A DNA stretch of 64,000 bases. Source: Eulemur rufifrons (taxonomy: Eukaryota; Chordata; Mammalia; Primates; Lemuridae). The DNA lies in NCBI RefSeq assembly GCF_041146395.1, contig NC_090986.1:47528001-47592000 (forward strand), in the 5' to 3' direction. The notes beneath the pieces are model-generated. The model was not told where the DNA came from, made no database searches, and saw only the letters and a program-made list of their open reading frames with translations. The position numbers and the translations under genes are program-made. Positions 59,508-64,000 of this stretch are shown here, piece by piece (the first letter of the stretch is position 1; every line of letters starts with the position of its first letter).

Positions 59508-60138
59508 GAGAGGAGAAATTAATATGTAAACATGAACCTTGGTTCCATTTGACTGTGAGACTATCACAAAGGCTGGCAACGGTTTACTAAGATAATTCCC
59601 TGCCACGTTTTCCTATAGCAACCTATAGGTTTTAGTGCTTAAAATCAAGTACTAGGCTAGAAGCCACCCAATTATCTGTTTTTTTTTTTAAAACAGAAAT
59701 TGTATTGCATATTTTCAATGTCATTCAAAAAGAGTAGACAGTATAAATTGCTGGGGATTTGATTCAGAAAATTTATCTAACCAGTGAGCTTTTATTTTAA
59801 AGTTTATAAAAGTGAGACATCTTTAATGTACATATACAATATTTGCATAGTTTTTAGCAAGCTCTATATTTTTGAAAGTTTGGTTACAAAGACAAGCTCC
59901 TTTAAAAGATTTCTAGATTTTTCCATAGGTCAGATGTCAGAGGGAGCTATTTTAATACTAGCCATCTGTCTTTTTGTGATGTTTGCTTTCTGAAATTGTG
60001 CTTACATTTTGAGAAAAATTAAACTTGAAGCTTTTGTTTCATTAAAATAAATCTGGGTGGCACACAGAGGAATATATATACAGACCCAACAGATGAGCTG
60101 AATTTAGATATTAGCTAAATCATGAGCAAATTGTAGCT
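59508..60138. other. Unassigned, between env-like and integrase-like text
   Basis: Position suggests decayed ERV interior, but no reading could be supported. Confidence 0.3.
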
Positions 60139-60305
60139 AGATATTGAAAACAAACAATGACTAAGACATGTTTAAAATTTATTGTAAGGAATATTCAAAT
60201 GATACTCATCTGAATGTGTTCAAAGGGACCCTAAGACTCTTGTACATACTCCATCTTTACAGGTTTACTGAGACTGCAGTGATAAGACAAGTGAGATACA
60301 AAGAG
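60139..60305 (-). repeat. Second copy of ERV integrase-core segment
   Basis: About 165 bp that closely repeats 61283-61457 in the same orientation, 1.14 kb away (shared blocks include 'agacatgtttaaaatttatt', 'atctgaatgtgt' and 'agtgataagacaagtgagat'). The 61283 copy has a 6-nt insertion after 'aggctaggcc'. On the minus strand the text corresponds to the retroviral integrase catalytic core. Confidence 0.85.
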
Positions 60306-60309
60306 TAAC

Positions 60310-63300
60310 TAGGGATGAAACAAGCAATAGTCAATAAAAGGGCTTTTTGGACATCATAGTTAAGAGCTAACTAGTGTCTGTTGCAAATTAGGAACATAAG
60401 ACAGCAAAGAGAAAAGAAAATAGTTATAAAATTAAACATCATTAATGTGTGTTAAAGCATAATACTCTGCTGTTTCTGTCATCTGGATCCTGTTTTCTGG
60501 GTCTTGGGCAGAAAGTTCTACTTTACCTCGTCATCTACATGAGCCTAAATTTGCCTGCTTCTAGAGAATGTCTAACAATTCTCCCTTTGAAGCCTCTCTC
60601 CAGATCATTCTTCCACTGACATTAGTATGGTTGTGTCTTCTAAATTGATTGTGATTTCAAAGACCAGCCTCTTGGAATTTTGTTCACTTGTTGAAATGTC
60701 CTTTTCATAGAAGTTTGTAGGTTGTCTTTCTTGGATTTTTTTTTCCCCTAGAATATCAGATCTGTACAATTTAGGTCATATAAGAGTTGTTTAATACAAT
60801 GTTGAGTAAGGGCCAGCTATAGTTCCTGATTATAAGAATGGATATTTTGCATGAGCCCTTTGAAGTATGTGTCATGTCAGTTTGTCATAGGGCAGAATTT
60901 ATAATCTGCATGATATCTCTGGGTGGATAGATTGGCCTGTTACTAAATCATAAGGTGAGAGAAAGAGTTGATGAGACTCAGAAAAAGTTGATGTCTTTGG
61001 CATTAAAACCAATTACAACATTTTAGACCATCAAAGATCAAGATTTGTTAAGTGTTTTGCAAATTTTACTTTGAGAATTACATTTGTTGTCTCTACTGAA
61101 GACAGTTCGAACAGTAAGATTTCTGAGTAAATAGCAAGGCTTTGCAAAACTCTGTAATGTCAGTCACTGTAAATTGACATTCTTTTCACTGGAGAGAGAG
61201 ACTGAAAATTCTACGATTGGCATGATGCAATATTTTTGGTAGCATTAAATGAGTAGCCCTCCATCAAGCAAAATCTTCAATCAGTTATTGAAATAAACAA
61301 ACAAACCCCAAGACATGTTTAAAATTTATTGCAGGGAGTATTCAAATGATGCTCATCTGAATGTGTCCAAAGGAACCCTAAGGCTAGGCCTCCTGTACAT
61401 ATTCCATCTTTATAGGTTTACTAGGACTACAGTGATAAGACAAGTGAGATACAAAGCAGAAATCCCGCAGCAATTTTAGTAAAGCCCCCATTCCAATATT
61501 GATTAAATATAATGTCCTTGTTGTGTCCTTACTGTGGTGAGAAATTTTGTATAAAATTATTGCAAATTTTTTTAGGGAAGAGCAAGTGGCCAATGTGAAA
61601 GTGCTAAAGATTATTTTCATGTCATATAATATACAGCCAGATTTCTCCCAATAATTCTTTCTTTCTTTCTTTTCTTAAAATTATGGTACTAGTCACTGGC
61701 ATTCCATAAGAGCTTCTTTAAACTTCTTTAAAAAATTGGCTTTTTGCAGTGTCAAGGGGCCAAAATCTTAATTAAAGCTCCTGTCTTTCATAATGATTAC
61801 CTAAAACCCTTCCCTTTGCCTTCATGTAATTCTTTTTTGTGTGCAGACTTCTAATTTTATAATGATTACATACTTCAAAAGTATCAGGGAATAAAGAGAA
61901 CTTTAATCTATTGGACGTTCTTAATTGAAATTCTTGGTGATATCAAGAATTAATGCTGTTTCCAAAGCATTCCAAAATCACATATTACATGCAAAAGGTG
62001 TTTGCTGTTGCAATAAACATTAGCTCTCTTATCTCTAATCATTTGTCAAGACCAAGGTTGTGCACTGTGTTCTGCCATCTGAGTTAATTTGGCTTCTAGG
62101 AAGGGGTCATAAGCCATGAATAAGTTGAATTCTTTTTTGATATATCCTGACAATTTCCTGTTCTGTTCTTAAAACAAGATCTATTAATAAATAATATTAT
62201 ATTTTCTATAAGATTTTTTCAAATAAATATGCTTGGGGTACAGATAAATCCTTGGCAGAATCCAGTTATTTGTTTTTCCTTTTTCTGATTATGGAAGTAA
62301 ATTCCAATGATTTAAAGAATAACACTATACTTGAAAATTTGTGAAAGAATAATAGAATTTTATAGGAGATAAACATATTTGATGATAAACCTATTTATTG
62401 ATAAACCTACTTGTTGAGTATTTTAAATGAGCAACAAAGATTTTTCATCATGAGGAACCATCAAATTTAAAAGAAAATCTAAATCCAAATCTAATAGTGG
62501 CTTTTATTATTTGAGTTTAAGCTATTATTGAGCTGAAACAGGACGAATAGTCTTTTGCCAAAGGTAACTCTCATGAAGTTGAGTTAGAAGACAAAAGACT
62601 TGTCAAGATCATTTGTTCAGGAACAAATGGGCCATTATTGAAGATCTATTTTTAAATCCTAAAATGTTCACCCAATAAATTCTCAATTAAATTATGCACA
62701 TTCATAGTGATTTAAGAAAAGTAATAAACCTATTGTTTGTAGTAGTCAGTAAGACCAAAGGATCCTCTAATTATCTCTTTATGACTAGGATGAAAAAAAA
62801 CTATTATTTGGCCTATCTGAAGTGAAAAATTTCCATTCTTGTGATATAGTATGTCCTTGGATAAGTCATATCTTTTGTTTTGACAAAATTATAAAATTTT
62901 CTTAAAAGTATTATGTTCTTTTTGAGCTAGGTAAATACTTAGAATCAATCTTAGCCATCACTTTCTCAATAGACCATAATAAGAGGTGATCCACATATTG
63001 GATAAGAAAAGAATCATAGGGAAATTTAAGATACTTAAGGTCTTTGTTAAGAACCTGTGACAAGTAGAGGGTATCTTATTAAACTTCTGAGGCATGATAT
63101 TGCAGGTATATGTTATATCTTCCCAGGAAAAGGCCAATACATATATAATTAACTTAATGAGGAAGGTATCAAGAAGTAAAAGCAGAGCACAGATGTACAA
63201 TTACAAAATATGTAGGCTTAGGTGGCATCGAAGGTAAAATAGTACTTGGGTTCAGTATCATAGAAAGCAGAGAATGACTATTTTCCTTTTATGGCCCTAG
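60310..63300 (-). pseudogene. Class I ERV pol (RT, RNase H, integrase), decayed
   Basis: Read on the minus strand, domains occur in retroviral order. The reverse transcriptase lies at about 63200-62700: MPQKFNKIPST at 63093-63068 corresponds to the LPQGFxNSPT box of class I ERVs, and QYVDHL at about 63001-62984 is the YVDD active-site box with the second Asp changed. RNase H is at about 62100-61900 (ANVYCNSKH at about 62020, where TDSRY is expected). The integrase core is at 61457-61283, and the integrase C-terminal part includes LSPYDLVTGQ at about 60960. Many stops and frameshifts separate these pieces. It gives no functional enzyme. Env-like text follows at 59420. Gag/protease and the 5' LTR were not found and would lie beyond the right edge. 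Confidence 0.75.
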
Positions 63301-64000
63301 AGTATTGAACAAATCAATATCCTTTGCTGTTGCATTTTGTGACTAGGAGGATGAGTATTACAGGGACAGTTACAAGTATGATGAGGTTTTTTTCTATCAG
63401 GCTTTCAAAGATTGGTTTTTGTTCTTCACTGGCATCTTGTTTTAAAGAAAAATGTGCAAGTTGGTTGGATGTATGTATGACATTCATACCAACAAATTTA
63501 TTAATATGAGTGGAATATTTAGACTGTAAGGAGACAAAAATTCCTAGACACCTTCAATTAGAGCTTAATTTGGACACAATTAAAATAGTAGGTCGAGATT
63601 CAAATTACTTATGACCTGATTACAAAAATGAATTCCCTTGCCTTTTCTTATCTCAAGGAAGAAGTCTTCAGGAAAACATTTAAACAGGTAGTTCCATTTA
63701 GTTAGGAGGTATGGTTTCACAAGAGAAAAAAAAATATTCTTTGGTTAAATGTACATTAGTGAGTTTATTGGCTGATGCATGGTTAATGTCTGAAATTTGC
63801 TATATAAATTACTACCACCTGCATAGTCATTGTTTTCAAGGGTGAGATTGTGCAATAGTGGCAGGATTTATGGTTAAAATTTTAGCACATTATTAATAAA
63901 TTTTTTTCAAAAATTTTTAGGAAGTTTGAGAGAAACCCAGATTAAGAGCTTGGTTCCATTTTTGAGTACATTATTTACTCTGTCCTTCAGCTTCGTAACT
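63301..64000. other. Unassigned, probable continuation of the ERV
   Basis: By position this should hold the N-terminal RT, protease or gag part of the antisense ERV, but no box could be matched. Frames here lack recognisable motifs. Confidence 0.3.

Overview
The window looks like nuclear DNA of a primate, most likely a strepsirrhine (lemur-type). It is AT-rich and packed with interspersed repeats. The organism call rests on the Alu elements at 38822, 40507, 46184 and 32729: they have the 7SL-derived dimeric Alu layout, but with a long A/T-rich spacer between the arms and a 'gctaggctgacgccacggcactc'-type right arm, which I associate with lemur Alus. The L1 at 42044-44723 has a 3' end ('tgtacccccataatatgctgaaataaa') of the kind I recall from lemur L1s. 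No galago-type tRNA SINEs were noticed. The species cannot be fixed from sequence reading alone.

No intact protein-coding gene, rRNA, tRNA or recognisable small RNA gene was found. The content is transposon fossils. Ancient layers are L2, MIR, L1M, MER5A, Tigger and MLT1. Younger layers are Alus with target-site duplications (TSDs), a 5'-inverted L1, and several class I endogenous retrovirus (ERV) pieces. By region: 0-5 kb has L2, AluJ, a MIR cluster and an L1M 3' end. 6.4-10.6 kb is a mosaic of at least three L1 pieces in both orientations, one carrying a foreign 320-bp block. 10.6-17.2 kb is nearly featureless. 17.2-19.9 kb is a long L2 interrupted by an LTR. 19.9-20.8 kb is a CpG-retaining ERV LTR with U3 tandem repeats, followed by a Tigger DNA transposon. 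24.5-26 kb is the 3' remnant of an ERV with its LTR. 26-42 kb is mostly unassigned sequence with MIR, L2, MER5A, Tigger and Alu. 42.0-44.7 kb is a 5'-inverted L1 whose GC-rich 5' UTR and ORF1 lie on the minus strand. 45-53.5 kb has two MLT1 LTRs, an inverted Alu pair, an old L1 and hAT fragments. 57.7-58.4 kb is L2. 59.1-63.3 kb is an antisense class I ERV pol (RT, RNase H, integrase) with a duplicated integrase segment; it probably continues past the right edge.

Two short stretches read like protein-coding sequence that no recognised repeat explains: 50167-50403 (+), with a possible companion at 50572-50649, and 55098-55304 (-). They are candidates for exons or processed-pseudogene fragments of unidentified genes. 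All repeat family names come from memory of consensus sequences; no database search was run, and boundaries of old elements are approximate.
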